Shown here: positions 8,121-18,501 of the stretch, one piece after another
Numbering within the stretch: position 1 is the stretch's first letter
How the letters are laid out: every line of letters begins with the position of its first letter
DNA from: Acidobacteriota bacterium
GTDB taxonomy: Bacteria; Acidobacteriota; Terriglobia; Acidiferrales; UBA7541
Direction: 5' to 3'
Length of the DNA stretch: 64,000 nucleotides
NCBI GenBank assembly: GCA_003225295.1
Contig: QHYZ01000065.1
Location: forward strand, 1-64,000
Translations under genes and position numbers: made by a program
The notes under the pieces: generated by a model
Seen by the model: the letters and a program-made list of their open reading frames with translations, nothing else
What the model was told of the DNA's origin: nothing
Databases searched by the model: none

Positions 8121-10084
8121 CAGGACATCAGTTCCACGGGCATCTGACGCCCGAGTTTGCGGTACTCCGCAGCGAGTGCTTCGACAACGTCGGCGTAATT
8201 GATGTTGCGGCTTTCGGTGAGGGCGGGAACGGCCGCCGCGAGAACGGCATTGCGGATATTTCCTCCGCATAAGTCAGCGAGAGCGGCAACCTGATTCAGC
8301 TCGCGTTGCGTGAGGGAATGTTTGGTGCCGAGGTGAGATTGCCAGAGAGCGCGGCGTTGTTCGGGGCCGGGGATGGGAAATTCGACGATGAGATCGAGGC
8401 GGCGAGCGAAGGCGTTATCAAAACGGGCGCGGCTGTTGCTAGTGAGGATAGTGATGCCGTCGAAAGTTTCGATGCGCTGCAAGAGATAATTCGTCTGGGC
8501 ATTGGCGAAGCGGTCGTTGGCTTCGCGAACTTCGGTGCGTTTGGCGAATAGGGAATCTGCTTCGTCAAAAAGGAGGACGACTTCGGCGTGCTCGGCGCGC
8601 GCCAACATTTGCGCAAGATTTTTTTCCGTTTCACCGATGTATTTGCTGGTGATGGAGGCCAGGTCCACGCGATAAAGCGGAAGGCCGAGGCGCGTGGCCA
8701 GCCAGCCGGCGGCGAGCGTTTTGCCTGTGCCGGAAGGACCGAGAAAAAGAGCACGCACTCCGGGGCGATAGCGCGCGACGGTGGAGGCTCCGAGGCCATC
8801 CACGAGGCCGTCGCGAGAGCGGCAGCGGAGAAAGAGTTGATCGAGCTCCTGGCGGAGCAAGGGCGGCATGACGAGGGCGTCATCAGTGATCCGGTCGCGC
8901 AGAGGCTGCGCGTACGCTTCAAGGCCGGCGCCTTCGCCGGTCCAGGATGCTTCGGCAAGATCGCGGTGCTCGGGCGTCACGGACCCCCGCAAAAGTGCCT
9001 GGCGATGGGCCAGACGGCCGAGATGGGCGATGCGCCCACACCCGTGACGGTGGTGGTTGGCCGCTTCATCTGCCAGGGATGAAGGTCCGAGCGCGTTCTG
9101 CCACAGCCGGCGGCGTTCTTGCACGGAAGGAACGGGCAAAACCCAGCTACGTGGTGTTTCGTCGCGAAACTCGACGATTCCGTCTGGACCACAGAGGGCC
9201 AGGGCAGGTCCTCTATAATAAGGTAGAGAAGGAATGGACTTTTTCTCACCGGGACTCAGGTCGAAGGAGAAAACGGGAATCAAGCCGTTCATGAGGAGCC
9301 ACGGGGCGAAACCGGGGGCCATGGCGGCATCCCTTATATAGGCAGCCCGCCGATTCAGCGCCTTGGCTATGGCGCAGGCGACGGAACGCCCTTCGGAAAC
9401 AGAGGCGGTACGCAAAACGAGGACATCGCTCTTCAAACTGGCGGCCTCTGCCTTGGCCTGTTTCAGAATTGAAGTGGAGAGAGGGATGTCTGGAAGCGGG
9501 CCCATGCCAATCTGCACGGCGGGCCAATCCGAGTCATGTCCGTTCAGCGCCAGGCAGATTGGAACCGGAATCGAGAGCGCGCGCTCCGCCAGGGGAGCGC
9601 CCTCGTTGAGCAACGTGATCAATCCGGATTTGTTGGCGGCTCCCGTGAGAATTGCATTCATTGAATCGGCGGCAGAGCCAGTCAAGGACGCCAGTGAAGA
9701 AGAAAGCAAGCCGAGAGTGGGACGCGACCCGCCGACGGGCGCTTGAACCAAGGCGATAGCGCGACCAGCCATGACGTTTGTTTCGACCGCCAGCACCAAG
9801 GCGATGGTAAGCAACTCCACATCATTGAGTTCAAGCACTTGTGCAAGCTTGAAGAACGGCAAATCAATTGGCGCCGGATCATCCAGGTAACTGTGGAAAC
9901 TATCGCTCCAAGCGGCGTCATCGAGTCGGATAGCTTCGAGGTGGTGCTGCAAGAATTGAATCTCTGGCGAACTTGCCTCGATTCTTCCATCAGAAAATAA
10001 TTCAGAAGCAACTGCCGCCAGCGCGAAGGAACACAAACTGACTTGTCGTGCGGAAACCACGGCTGGCCCCAACGCGCTAGGCAT
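8120..10084 (-). CDS. eCIS AAA+ ATPase (Pvc15-like)
   Basis: Starting at the ATG at 10084, which overlaps the end of the upstream gene by 8 bases, the product is 654 residues. The N-terminal ~420 residues are poorly conserved and include a degenerate AAA-like region. The C-terminal AAA+ module has Walker A GPSGTGKT (~445-452), Walker [13 protein letters not shown] (~500-511), a sensor-1-like TILTSN and the arginine-rich [11 protein letters not shown]. This is the FtsH/CDC48-type ATPase found in essentially all eCIS loci. It is thought to remodel or load particle components or cargo in the producer cytoplasm. Its placement directly before the effector, with a TGATG overlap, fits a loading role. 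Confidence 0.92.
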   Translation of the reverse strand: MPSALGPAVVSARQVSLCSFALAAVASELFSDGRIEASSPEIQFLQHHLEAIRLDDAAWSDSFHSYLDDPAPIDLPFFKLAQVLELNDVELLTIALVLAVETNVMAGRAIALVQAPVGGSRPTLGLLSSSLASLTGSAADSMNAILTGAANKSGLITLLNEGAPLAERALSIPVPICLALNGHDSDWPAVQIGMGPLPDIPLSTSILKQAKAEAASLKSDVLVLRTASVSEGRSVACAIAKALNRRAAYIRDAAMAPGFAPWLLMNGLIPVFSFDLSPGEKKSIPSLPYYRGPALALCGPDGIVEFRDETPRSWVLPVPSVQERRRLWQNALGPSSLADEAANHHRHGCGRIAHLGRLAHRQALLRGSVTPEHRDLAEASWTGEGAGLEAYAQPLRDRITDDALVMPPLLRQELDQLFLRCRSRDGLVDGLGASTVARYRPGVRALFLGPSGTGKTLAAGWLATRLGLPLYRVDLASITSKYIGETEKNLAQMLARAEHAEVVLLFDEADSLFAKRTEVREANDRFANAQTNYLLQRIETFDGITILTSNSRARFDNAFARRLDLIVEFPIPGPEQRRALWQSHLGTKHSLTQRELNQVAALADLCGGNIRNAVLAAAVPALTESRNINYADVVEALAAEYRKLGRQMPVELMS

Positions 10085-11477
10085 CGAAATCCCCTCGGGA
10101 AAGATATTGAAAATGGACGACACGGCCAAACCAGGGCAGCCAACCAGGATCAATGTCGAGACCGCAGCGGCGGATTCGAATGTCTGCATCGCTGGCGGGG
10201 AATTGCACTTCGAGATGGGTGGACGTTGCCGAGATGCGACCAGCGCGGCAGATGAGAGATTGCAGGCCGATGTGGGCTACGCGGCGGCAATAGGAACGCA
10301 CAGGAGAAACCCAGAACTGAATTAACTCACGCGGAGCAGGCTCTTCGATTTCTTCGAGAGCCTCCCATATCGCGTCGCTGGGAGGCGTTTTCAATCGCCG
10401 GAGAAAGTGAAGAAGAATCTGCTTGGCAAAACTGGAACCTTCCATCTCCGGATTCTCTTCGAGCCACCTGGGCAAGCCCGTTCGCTCCATGACCGGCAGC
10501 AAAAAGAAGAGACCAGCACGGTAGGTAAGATCGAGCTTAGGATTAAGAGTACTGCGGATCTTCTCGGAGGTAATTTTCTCGGCGAATTGTGTGGGGTCGC
10601 AGTTGGATATCCCAGCCGGTGCAGTTGCTGAGCCCTGTAGTCCGCACCCCGATGATTCTTGGCTATCAGAATGCAGAGCTGACGCATTTTTGTCGCTCGA
10701 GGCGTCGAGCAGTTTCTTAGATTCAAAGTTCAGAGTCCTTGCGAGTTGTTGCCGTTCCAAGACGAGGAGCACGGAAGAGAGCCAAAGGGAGCGTTCGTCG
10801 GCTTGGCCCCAAGTGCGGCAAGCATTGGCCAAGAGTTGAATTCTTGGGGATGTGTGAACCAAAAACGGGTGATTGTCCAAGGGCAGATCGGGAGTGGAGA
10901 AGGCGGGAGTGGACCAACCGAAGGCGCTCAGCAACATGCTCCCGTCGCCGGGTTCGAGGCTGGAGAGCAACTCTTCCAGGCATTGCGCACGAAGTAGCGT
11001 TTGCATCAGCTGCAGAATGGCGAGAGACCCGGGAGCAGTGGCCAGAATGGAAAACAAGAGGATTCGCAAAGCTTCCTTGCGGGTCATTCCGGGCTGCCAA
11101 TTTCTTACCGCCCGCGCCCAGAACCAGGCCGTAGTGTCTTTTCCAAGCGCGATTCTCAGCGCCAAAGAGAGATAAGGCTCAACCTCGTCTCTGAAATAAA
11201 CCGCGGGAGCAAACGCAGCGTCTGGATCTTCAGCGTGCACCGCGGAAGAGCGCAATTGACGAAAACAGTTTTCGATGAGCAAGGAGACGGACATGGGAGA
11301 CCAGGCGCTCCCAATTCTTCCCAACGAAAGGTGGCGCACGAGGAGCAGACGAGAGCCATCAGCGCCGGGAATGGAAGCAGTGCGCAAGGCGTCTTCAATG
11401 AGGATTGCCCCGCGCTGAAGCAAACTTGGCTGAACGGCGCGTAAATGGAGAGTTTGAACTTTTCGCAGCGCGGGCAT
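10077..11477 (-). CDS. CIS_TMP-like protein (putative tape-measure protein)
   Basis: The product is 466 residues, helical, without signal peptide or membrane span. Around residues 315-345 it reads AGLFFLLPVMERTGLPRWL, followed by FAKQILLHFL, which resembles the AGLVLLHPxLxRLFxxLGL block of contractile-injection-system tape-measure (Pvc14/CIS_TMP) proteins. Its position just before the ATPase also matches the Pvc14-Pvc15 order. It is shorter than many Pvc14 homologues. In the particle such a protein would occupy the tube and set its length. The family call is moderate because the N-terminal half shows nothing I recognise. It starts 6 bp after the stop of the 1275-residue gene. Confidence 0.6.
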   Translation of the reverse strand: MPALRKVQTLHLRAVQPSLLQRGAILIEDALRTASIPGADGSRLLLVRHLSLGRIGSAWSPMSVSLLIENCFRQLRSSAVHAEDPDAAFAPAVYFRDEVEPYLSLALRIALGKDTTAWFWARAVRNWQPGMTRKEALRILLFSILATAPGSLAILQLMQTLLRAQCLEELLSSLEPGDGSMLLSAFGWSTPAFSTPDLPLDNHPFLVHTSPRIQLLANACRTWGQADERSLWLSSVLLVLERQQLARTLNFESKKLLDASSDKNASALHSDSQESSGCGLQGSATAPAGISNCDPTQFAEKITSEKIRSTLNPKLDLTYRAGLFFLLPVMERTGLPRWLEENPEMEGSSFAKQILLHFLRRLKTPPSDAIWEALEEIEEPAPRELIQFWVSPVRSYCRRVAHIGLQSLICRAGRISATSTHLEVQFPASDADIRIRRCGLDIDPGWLPWFGRVVHFQYLSRGDFDA

Positions 11478-11483
11478 AGAAAC

Positions 11484-14400
11484 CTACAGCAGTTGTCCCG
11501 CCGTGAACGGATTGCGTTCGAAAGCATCGGGAGCAGCAAAGTGAACTTTGGAATTGGCGGCCAGCGTAAAATTGGCGGAGGTGGTAGTCAGGATACGCGC
11601 GGTGGCAGTGCCCGAGGAAAGATTCTCAACCACGCCACGGGCGACGACTTGATTCGCGGCATACATGAGAACGTGCATGCCAATGCTGACACGGGAAAGG
11701 TCGGCGGCAAGATCAACTCTCGTATCCACCATGATGGGCGTTGGCCGGATGACGCTGCCAGCGATGATGTCGGCAACGGGAGCGTGACTGGCGAGCAGCA
11801 GACACAGGCGTATCAGGTCGTTGATGTGAGCCACCGCGTCGAATTCCGTGGCAACCACGCGGCTGAACAACCAATCCACGATGGCCTGCATTTCCTTGCG
11901 GTCGAGGATGGGAACCAGCGCCCAGTTTGGAAGACTGCCGAGATTGGAAAGATTCAGCGGCCCGCTGATCTGGATGAGGCGTTCGGCCCAATCCAAGCGG
12001 ATAGCAGGAAGCTCGGCGGCAAAATCGGAATAGAGGCAAGCCGAAACCTTCAAGATATTCTCGATTTCTTGCGCGGAAACGCGTGGAACGTCCGGATGAT
12101 AGTGCCCGTTGTCGATGAGGTCTCCGACGGAGACGACTTGCGTGGCGAGCTGGCGGGAAATCTCCCAGGTTTGTCCAGCCAATTGGGTGAGGTCCAAGTT
12201 TGAAGTGGCCAAACGAGAATTAGTGATCGTTTGCCGCCGAGAGTTGTAGAGATCGAGGACGTTCGGGGCCAGTGGCCCAGGAGTGGTCCGCAGATCCGGC
12301 TCCGGGGCCTGGAACAATTTAAAACCGGCGCGAAGCCTGGCATTCGCGATCGTGGTTTGCAGAATATCGATGCGATTCAAATAATTGAGTAGCGGGGGAA
12401 TTTGCATAAACCACTTCAAAGGGGCCTCGCGCAGAAGATTGATCATGGCGCGCAACTCGGGGGGCGCGGTGAGATTGCGAGCAAGGCAGGCTGGGATGGG
12501 AGATTCCGTCATCGCAGGATCGAGTGAACGGATTTGCATGTCCATGATGGCTTCGGTGGAACGCGGCCGGACAAAGGCCAGGAATTTCACTTGCTGGGAG
12601 ACAATTTGATCGCGGCGGTTGTTGATTCCTTTCACGCGCGCTGTTTCTTCCGCGAGCAGGCCTTTGGAAAATGCGACGTCGTGGCGCGAAGTGCCCAGTT
12701 CGTCGGCAATGGTTTTCAACCGGCGGGTTGCCTGGTTCATCAGATCGTTGAGATCGTTCAGCGCCGCATTGCATTGGTCGAGCGCGCTCTGGTAAGCCCG
12801 CACGCGGCCTTCGACGAGGCGCAGAGTTTCTACAGTATTCTCCACGGCACGCACGCCGGCAGTGAAGAATCCGGCTTCATCTTGAGAACTGACAGGGTCG
12901 TAGAGGCCACTGAGGACTTGGCCGAGGACCGTGGCATCGAGCTGAGAGAAGAGCTTGCGATCTTCGGTGGGATGGCCATTAGCGTCCAAAAGGACGTTGC
13001 CGTTAGCGTCCAACTTTAGAAAACCTGGAACGGAAATGTCGCCAATGTTGATACCTGGGGTGACAGGATCCGTCGCAAGATTGACGAAAGTCGAAAAAAC
13101 AGTGTACTTGCTGGCGACTGCGTACTGCTTGGATTGAGTGGATTGTGGATCCTTCAGCCGCTCGCCGATAGTTGTCGAGCGAAGTTCATAGTCCGCCCCG
13201 ATAATGGGGCGCTGCTGCTGTATATCACCTACAGAAGCTTGCGCGGCCGCAAATAGGGCGGGCGCGCCAGTTGTTGTAGATACTCGATTGATTTGGCCGG
13301 CTGTGGACTTAGCCGGAACGGTCCCTTCGATTTTGCTCAAATCCACCGACGATGAAGCTGGTGTTTTGGACTTTGACACCACCGACCGGCTCGTGGCACC
13401 CGCAATGAAAAGGTTGCGTGGATTCGAAACGAAAATCGCATTGCTTCCCACGCCCGCGACCCCGGGCGCTTGAGGTGGCGGACCGGCCACGGCAGTTTTG
13501 GTGGGGGGCTTGAGTCGAGTGAGGAGATTATTCAAATCTTCCTTGGTGGCTAGAGCAGTTTCACCTTGCGCAATCATCGAGAGGACGGGGGAGGTAACCA
13601 GACGGGTCGCTTGATCGCCGAGCACATTCTGGCGTGTTCGGTAGATATCGGTCTGGGCGTGCAGGAAGCCGAAGTCGATCGCGTCATTCGCGGCATTAAC
13701 TTTTGCCTGCAAGTGATCAGTGAACTGCTGCAAGCCCAACTCGGGTTTGTCCACGGTGCCGGGGACACCGAGCAGATCGATGTCCTTCTCGCCTTGGACG
13801 CCTGGAATTGTTTTCAGGTTGGGCTTGAGTGCATCGATTCTGTCTACGCTGGTGCCTGTGACTCCATAGCTCGATTCGGCGGTGGTGAAGGCGTCAATGC
13901 TGGCATCGATCTCGGTGGTTGAGACAAATTCAGTCTCTACCGCGTCGGGGTCAGGATCGGGGAACAGAGGTGGAGTACCTTTGAGGAGTGTTCCGTTGAC
14001 CGCAGTATAGAGCGCGGAAAAACTGGCACGCACATCCTGCCGCCGTTTGAGCCAAATCGCGCGCGCGTGCGAGAACTGATCCACTGCTGCCTGGAAAGCC
14101 GGATCCACCTGCAACACCTGGAGCAAATCCGGTTCAAACCAAATCTGCGGGACGGGCACAAAAACGGTGACATCTTCTGGTTGCGAGGCATCCAGAGCGG
14201 CGAGCGGCGCGCTTGCTTGAATCGCGTAATCCAATTGTTCGGTGGGAATGGGCACCGCACTTACGGTCCAGCCGGTTGGAAAGAAGGGCGCTGAGAGAAC
14301 CCGAGATTGGAGTCCTCTGCCGAAATCAAACGAATTCTTGGGAACAACGCCTGCGGGGGGAAAAAGACCGAAAGCGCTAGCAAGAGTGGCGGGCGCAGTG

Positions 14401-15311
14401 GCCGAAGGATTCGAATCAACAATCTGTTGGATGAATTGTTGAATGCGAGCCTGCCAGAGAAACTCATCGCCGGAATTGGCGAAGAGCACAGTCCGGCGTT
14501 TGGCTTTACCGCCGTCGCGGACGACGGCGAAACGATCGATGAACAGGGCGTTCCAGGTGGCATCGAAAGCGAGCAGGCCAACCGGCAAGCCGATTTGCTC
14601 CCAAGGAAGGAGATCATCGGCACCAGTTTGCGCTTCTCTCGCGAAGATTGAATAGGCAACAGCGTTGCGCCATGTTGGACTGACGGGCGGAAGAGGCAGC
14701 CATTCCTCAGGCCAGGCGTAATAGACCACGCGACAACCGTCAATGAACTGCGCATCGCTGAAGGCGTCATTTTGCGGGTCCTGCTCGCATGGATCGGCTG
14801 CATCGAAATTGGGAGTTGCCTCGGCGATGATGGGCTGAAGCAACAAGATACCAACTTTCGACAATTGGATATTCTTGGCGATCAGTGCGCCGAGCGAATC
14901 GCCCAGACGGCGGGCCACCAAATCTCCGGGAGTGGGCGCGGCGCCACCATCTAGCAGCACCGCCGGCGCATGCGCGGAGATGTCGGTCAATTTTACGGAT
15001 TGGCCAACCGGGACGAATACATCTTCTCCGGAGGCGGTGACACCAAAGCCGGTGGCGATGGAGAGGGAAGTTTTGTCTTGATTGAGGGCGACTTCCAATC
15101 CTGCGACAACACCGGGCGAGACCATTTGACCTCGCAGGGCAAAGCGGCCGGCCACACTATTTTGCTCGACGGTGAGCGCCTGAAACGTGAGGGCCCGGCC
15201 GGAGAAAAGGTTTAACCGGCGATTCCAGTCCGTGATTTCTGCAGCCGGCACCGGACTGAGGCCGATGACGTGCTCACCCTCAAAGGGATTCAGTACGGTA
15301 AGAACTTTCAT
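11484..15311 (-). CDS. Large eCIS baseplate-accessory protein, first-module paralogue 3
   Basis: A 1275-residue protein with no family I can name. Residues ~30-110 contain LFSGRALTF, VVAGLEVAL and GVTASGEDVFVPV, a module also present at the starts of the two genes transcribed just before it (15308-17215 and 17233-18075). The remainder alternates beta-rich and helical parts, with long helices around residues 800-900 (many Leu/Ala/Glu, RRLKTIADELG). No membrane segment is seen. It overlaps the preceding gene by 4 bases (ATGA). Its size and position after the gpI-like gene suggest a baseplate periphery or fibre protein, but this is inference. Confidence 0.75.
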   Translation of the reverse strand: MKVLTVLNPFEGEHVIGLSPVPAAEITDWNRRLNLFSGRALTFQALTVEQNSVAGRFALRGQMVSPGVVAGLEVALNQDKTSLSIATGFGVTASGEDVFVPVGQSVKLTDISAHAPAVLLDGGAAPTPGDLVARRLGDSLGALIAKNIQLSKVGILLLQPIIAEATPNFDAADPCEQDPQNDAFSDAQFIDGCRVVYYAWPEEWLPLPPVSPTWRNAVAYSIFAREAQTGADDLLPWEQIGLPVGLLAFDATWNALFIDRFAVVRDGGKAKRRTVLFANSGDEFLWQARIQQFIQQIVDSNPSATAPATLASAFGLFPPAGVVPKNSFDFGRGLQSRVLSAPFFPTGWTVSAVPIPTEQLDYAIQASAPLAALDASQPEDVTVFVPVPQIWFEPDLLQVLQVDPAFQAAVDQFSHARAIWLKRRQDVRASFSALYTAVNGTLLKGTPPLFPDPDPDAVETEFVSTTEIDASIDAFTTAESSYGVTGTSVDRIDALKPNLKTIPGVQGEKDIDLLGVPGTVDKPELGLQQFTDHLQAKVNAANDAIDFGFLHAQTDIYRTRQNVLGDQATRLVTSPVLSMIAQGETALATKEDLNNLLTRLKPPTKTAVAGPPPQAPGVAGVGSNAIFVSNPRNLFIAGATSRSVVSKSKTPASSSVDLSKIEGTVPAKSTAGQINRVSTTTGAPALFAAAQASVGDIQQQRPIIGADYELRSTTIGERLKDPQSTQSKQYAVASKYTVFSTFVNLATDPVTPGINIGDISVPGFLKLDANGNVLLDANGHPTEDRKLFSQLDATVLGQVLSGLYDPVSSQDEAGFFTAGVRAVENTVETLRLVEGRVRAYQSALDQCNAALNDLNDLMNQATRRLKTIADELGTSRHDVAFSKGLLAEETARVKGINNRRDQIVSQQVKFLAFVRPRSTEAIMDMQIRSLDPAMTESPIPACLARNLTAPPELRAMINLLREAPLKWFMQIPPLLNYLNRIDILQTTIANARLRAGFKLFQAPEPDLRTTPGPLAPNVLDLYNSRRQTITNSRLATSNLDLTQLAGQTWEISRQLATQVVSVGDLIDNGHYHPDVPRVSAQEIENILKVSACLYSDFAAELPAIRLDWAERLIQISGPLNLSNLGSLPNWALVPILDRKEMQAIVDWLFSRVVATEFDAVAHINDLIRLCLLLASHAPVADIIAGSVIRPTPIMVDTRVDLAADLSRVSIGMHVLMYAANQVVARGVVENLSSGTATARILTTTSANFTLAANSKVHFAAPDAFERNPFTAGQLL

Positions 15312-17215
15312 GAAGTGAGCTCCAAATTCGCAACTTCCGGCCCGGCACGCAGTAATTTAGCAATTTGTGCGGGAGCATCCGCCGCGCCGGATTTTGCTAT
15401 GGTCACCACTTGAGTGCCGAGAGTTTTCAGGTCGGCATCCGACAACTTTTGCCCCAGCAAATCCAACTCCGGCATGGCGCCTGACTCGGCGACGGTTAGA
15501 ATCGTGGCAGGAGTGGCGATGAGATCGGGAACTAACGCTTGAACCCGAGTGAGACCCTGCCCAAGATTTGGGTCGCCGAAACGCCGGGCGATGGAGTTCG
15601 CTCCGGACAAATCCAGCGTAGCAAGTTGTTCGAATTCCTTAATCGCGCCGCGGAGAAACATCCGGGAGTTGGTGGACGAACCAACAAAAACCGTCCCGGT
15701 GAGCAAACCGGTCATGGAGGCGATGCCATCTGAGGTGGCCTTGGGATTCTGACGCAGAGCGGTGAAGCGGTCGGTGAGCTGCGGAGTTGACTTGGCAAGT
15801 GCATCGGTCAAATTGAAAAGACTGGTGACGGCGTCCGCGGTGACGCGCTTGCCGATGACGTCCTTGCGAATCTGGAGGTTGCGCCGGCACACATACCAAA
15901 GCAACGGATTGGTGGAGAGCGCCTGCTTCCAGACGGAATCAATGGGAGAGACAACATTGAGCACGGGAGGAGGGAGACGCAGAGCCGTAAGAGCGGTCAG
16001 CGATTCAATCGGCTTGCGCTGAAAGACCATACCAGGGGCCGCGCTGCGGAGAGGATTTACCAGGGTGGTGAGTTTAGCTTTGAAACTTGGAATCTGCGCT
16101 CGCGGGACGGGCACCAGAATCAAGATTGAGGAAGATTCCAGTTCGTCGCCCGGGAAGGTGAGATTGACGGGGGAGAGTAACAAACTTCCTTCGATGAGCG
16201 GCGACAATTCGTCGTCGGGAATGATGGAAAGATCACACTGAATCTGCGAGGGAAAGAAAAGCTGGCTGAAGTCGGCGGAATGAATCGTCGCCGACGGCAA
16301 CATGCCCGCGGGAGGAAGAACCTCAAAATAATCGGATGCGGAAAAACTCTGGCCGCGATTCGAATTGTTTCGCTCGGTGATAACTTCGGATAACTGGCTC
16401 AGGTACTGCAAGACGTGCGCTTCCCGCAGCGCGCGGGGGGCGAATCCCAATCCCAAAATGCTGCCGTGTTCCATGCCGACTTCGCGACGCACAAGAAAAA
16501 CGTCCAGCCACTGTATGACTCCGCGATCCATGGCGATCATGGCCAATGGGAGAACATTTTCGGGAACGCCTAAGGCGGCATTTTCAACGAAAATGCGGCG
16601 CGCGACACGGGAGCGGCGCTGAAGGATTTCGGTGGTCGCGCCTTCATCCGGATAGGGAACCAATATAATCGCCGCGGCCTCGATGATGTCGCCATCCTGG
16701 ACACCTCTGGTGCCATTTACAGAGGTGGGATACGAGGCGATGGGATTGCCGGTGTATTCGACGGGTCGAAGTCCAAGAATAAAAAGTCCGGAACGATTTA
16801 TGGTGGGCTCGCTAGGCAGGCGGCTAAGCCCAAAAGCGGCGTCCAACTGCTGGAAGTTTGCAATCTGAGTGAGATCAATTGTGACGGAGGTGGGAAGCAA
16901 CACCTGCTCGCCGGACGGCGTGACGCCTTGTCCCATATCAATTCGTACGGTGGCTTGAGCCGTATGACTCACCAGCAGGCCCGAGATTACCCCTGTCCCG
17001 CCCGCGCGTCCGAGATCGGCGAAGCGCGTAAGGATGTAATCCTGTTCGCGAATTTGGTCTTTCGCGGCAAAGAAACGGCCGTCAAACCAGCGCGTGCGGC
17101 GGCGGCGTTCGTCTTGAATGACCGTCTGGGTGACCTGCAATTTGGCGAGCTCATCGGTATTGATCAGGTCCCGAGAGGAACCTTGTGCCAGCCAAAACGA
17201 AGTTGAAGCAAACAT
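15308..17215 (-). CDS. eCIS baseplate-accessory protein, paralogue 2
   Basis: A 635-residue protein. Residues ~35-120 carry the shared module: RWFDGRFFAAKDQ, then GTGVISGLLV and GVTPSGEQVLLP. It recurs in the upstream 280-residue and downstream 1275-residue genes. The middle is beta-rich with several Leu/Ile/Pro segments; the C-terminal third is helical. No signal peptide. It begins 17 bp after the preceding gene and ends in an ATGA overlap with the next, so all three are co-translated. No catalytic motif is visible. It is probably structural; the assignment comes from context only. Confidence 0.75.
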   Translation of the reverse strand: MFASTSFWLAQGSSRDLINTDELAKLQVTQTVIQDERRRRTRWFDGRFFAAKDQIREQDYILTRFADLGRAGGTGVISGLLVSHTAQATVRIDMGQGVTPSGEQVLLPTSVTIDLTQIANFQQLDAAFGLSRLPSEPTINRSGLFILGLRPVEYTGNPIASYPTSVNGTRGVQDGDIIEAAAIILVPYPDEGATTEILQRRSRVARRIFVENAALGVPENVLPLAMIAMDRGVIQWLDVFLVRREVGMEHGSILGLGFAPRALREAHVLQYLSQLSEVITERNNSNRGQSFSASDYFEVLPPAGMLPSATIHSADFSQLFFPSQIQCDLSIIPDDELSPLIEGSLLLSPVNLTFPGDELESSSILILVPVPRAQIPSFKAKLTTLVNPLRSAAPGMVFQRKPIESLTALTALRLPPPVLNVVSPIDSVWKQALSTNPLLWYVCRRNLQIRKDVIGKRVTADAVTSLFNLTDALAKSTPQLTDRFTALRQNPKATSDGIASMTGLLTGTVFVGSSTNSRMFLRGAIKEFEQLATLDLSGANSIARRFGDPNLGQGLTRVQALVPDLIATPATILTVAESGAMPELDLLGQKLSDADLKTLGTQVVTIAKSGAADAPAQIAKLLRAGPEVANLELTS

Positions 17216-17232
17216 AGTGAACTCCTATTCCG

Positions 17233-18075
17233 TTAAATCCCGATCCAGCGTCCCAACGCCAACGGTGTATAGAGAAATGTGCGGCTCTCGTTGTCAATAT
17301 TTTTGCCCGTCAACGGACCTGACCGGACGGGAGGTGCTCCGCCAGTTGCAGCCGCGGCGGGGATGACGACGCGAGCCAGAAAAAGTGAGAGGGTGTCCTG
17401 TCCGTCGGCATGCTCGGGCAGTGGTTTCAAATGACCATTCTCATCACGCGCGTCTGTTCCCTCGTGCCAGCCGGCAAAGATGGCGTTGTGCAGTGCGGCG
17501 CGGCGGTCGGCGATCGCAGGAATGGATGCCAGGTCGGGCCACGGGTTTTGCGGCAGGCCGGGAGTGCCTTCCTTTCGAATGACCAAGTCGAGTTGATAGC
17601 CATCGCGAATGCGGGATGGAGAAGTTGCGTCAGTGGCGTCAAACGGTCCCGAAGCGAAGGCGGGAGTGTTGCCGCGTTCGCAGGGAACGAAGCGGATGAA
17701 CACGTCGGCGATCACGCCTCCTGCCGCGACGTGAAAACCTTGAACGAGGTCACCGGGTTGCTGGGCCTTGAACCAGCGATCCAGACGGATGCACGCCTGG
17801 CGTGGAACTTCGATGATGCGTCCCAAGCGGTCAACGGCCATTCCCGCAGTGACTTCGATTTCTTCGTCCGGACCAACCGGCCCCTGATATAAAACTTTCA
17901 GACCTGCGACCGTGCCGCTGCCTTCCAGATAGGCCATGGCGCGCGCCAGGCGGCCCCGATGATACGTTTGTTCGTCGTCGAAATCCTGGACGCTTAACAT
18001 CCTGCCGAAAGCGTAGAACACGCGATCGGGAGAATAATTCTGGTCCAGTGGTTCGCTCTCGTTATTCACGCTCAT
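17233..18075 (-). CDS. eCIS baseplate-accessory protein, paralogue 1 (short)
   Basis: A 280-residue protein built mostly of the shared module: FYAFGRMLSVQDFDDEQTYH, GSGTVAGLKVLY and GMAVDRLGRIIEVPRQAC at residues ~25-120, followed by ~150 residues with a Pro/Asp-rich middle and an RVVIPAAAAT segment. It is the smallest and perhaps most basic member of the triplet. It lies 10 bp downstream of the Lys-rich Ig-like gene. The conserved Gly-Arg and Gly-x-Val-x-Gly-Leu spacing across three adjacent genes indicates tandem duplication and divergence. Function unknown; likely a structural subunit. Confidence 0.75.
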   Translation of the reverse strand: MSVNNESEPLDQNYSPDRVFYAFGRMLSVQDFDDEQTYHRGRLARAMAYLEGSGTVAGLKVLYQGPVGPDEEIEVTAGMAVDRLGRIIEVPRQACIRLDRWFKAQQPGDLVQGFHVAAGGVIADVFIRFVPCERGNTPAFASGPFDATDATSPSRIRDGYQLDLVIRKEGTPGLPQNPWPDLASIPAIADRRAALHNAIFAGWHEGTDARDENGHLKPLPEHADGQDTLSLFLARVVIPAAAATGGAPPVRSGPLTGKNIDNESRTFLYTPLALGRWIGI

Positions 18076-18085
18076 GAGATATCCC

Positions 18086-18451
18086 TCACGAAGTTTTCTT
18101 TCTCGCCCTTTTCTTGGCCGGCGTCTTGGCCGACTTTTCTTTTGCCGGGTTCTCTTTGGCGGGCGCTGCTACTTGCGGTGGCGCTTTTGCCAGCGGGGCG
18201 GTTGCATCCTTCAGAACAGCCGATTTCGTCGGCTTCTTGGTGGCCCGCGCGGGCGCTTTGCCCTTCACTGCCCCCGCAATGGGCAAGATGCCTTGACTTA
18301 CCACCACGGTCACCTTCATCGGATCACTCTGAACGCCAGCGCTGTTCTCCACCACCAATTGAAAATGATGTGGACCCGCAGTCAACTTGTTCTCCACCGT
18401 GACCGTTGGAACGGTGGTGGTGATCGGTTGATTGACTGCAAAGACGGCCAT
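18086..18451 (-). CDS. Ig-like module with histone-like Lys/Ala/Pro tail
   Basis: A 121-residue protein in two parts. Residues 1-55 (PITTT, then HHFQLVVENSAGVQSDP) repeat the pattern of the neighbouring 104-residue protein and look like an Ig/fibronectin-like strand set. Residues ~60-121 are an extremely basic low-complexity tail rich in Lys, Ala and Pro (AKEKSAKTPAKKRARKKTS at the end), like H1-type histone tails of bacteria. Such a tail could bind nucleic acid, lipopolysaccharide or acidic partners. In an injection-system operon a surface-exposed basic tail might act in target binding or particle packing, which is speculative. Its stop is 10 bp before the next start. Confidence 0.7.
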   Translation of the reverse strand: MAVFAVNQPITTTVPTVTVENKLTAGPHHFQLVVENSAGVQSDPMKVTVVVSQGILPIAGAVKGKAPARATKKPTKSAVLKDATAPLAKAPPQVAAPAKENPAKEKSAKTPAKKRARKKTS

Positions 18452-18501
18452 CTCTTTTCACCCACGAAGCGTTACGCGACACGAATGAATGCGGGTGCCT
18501 C

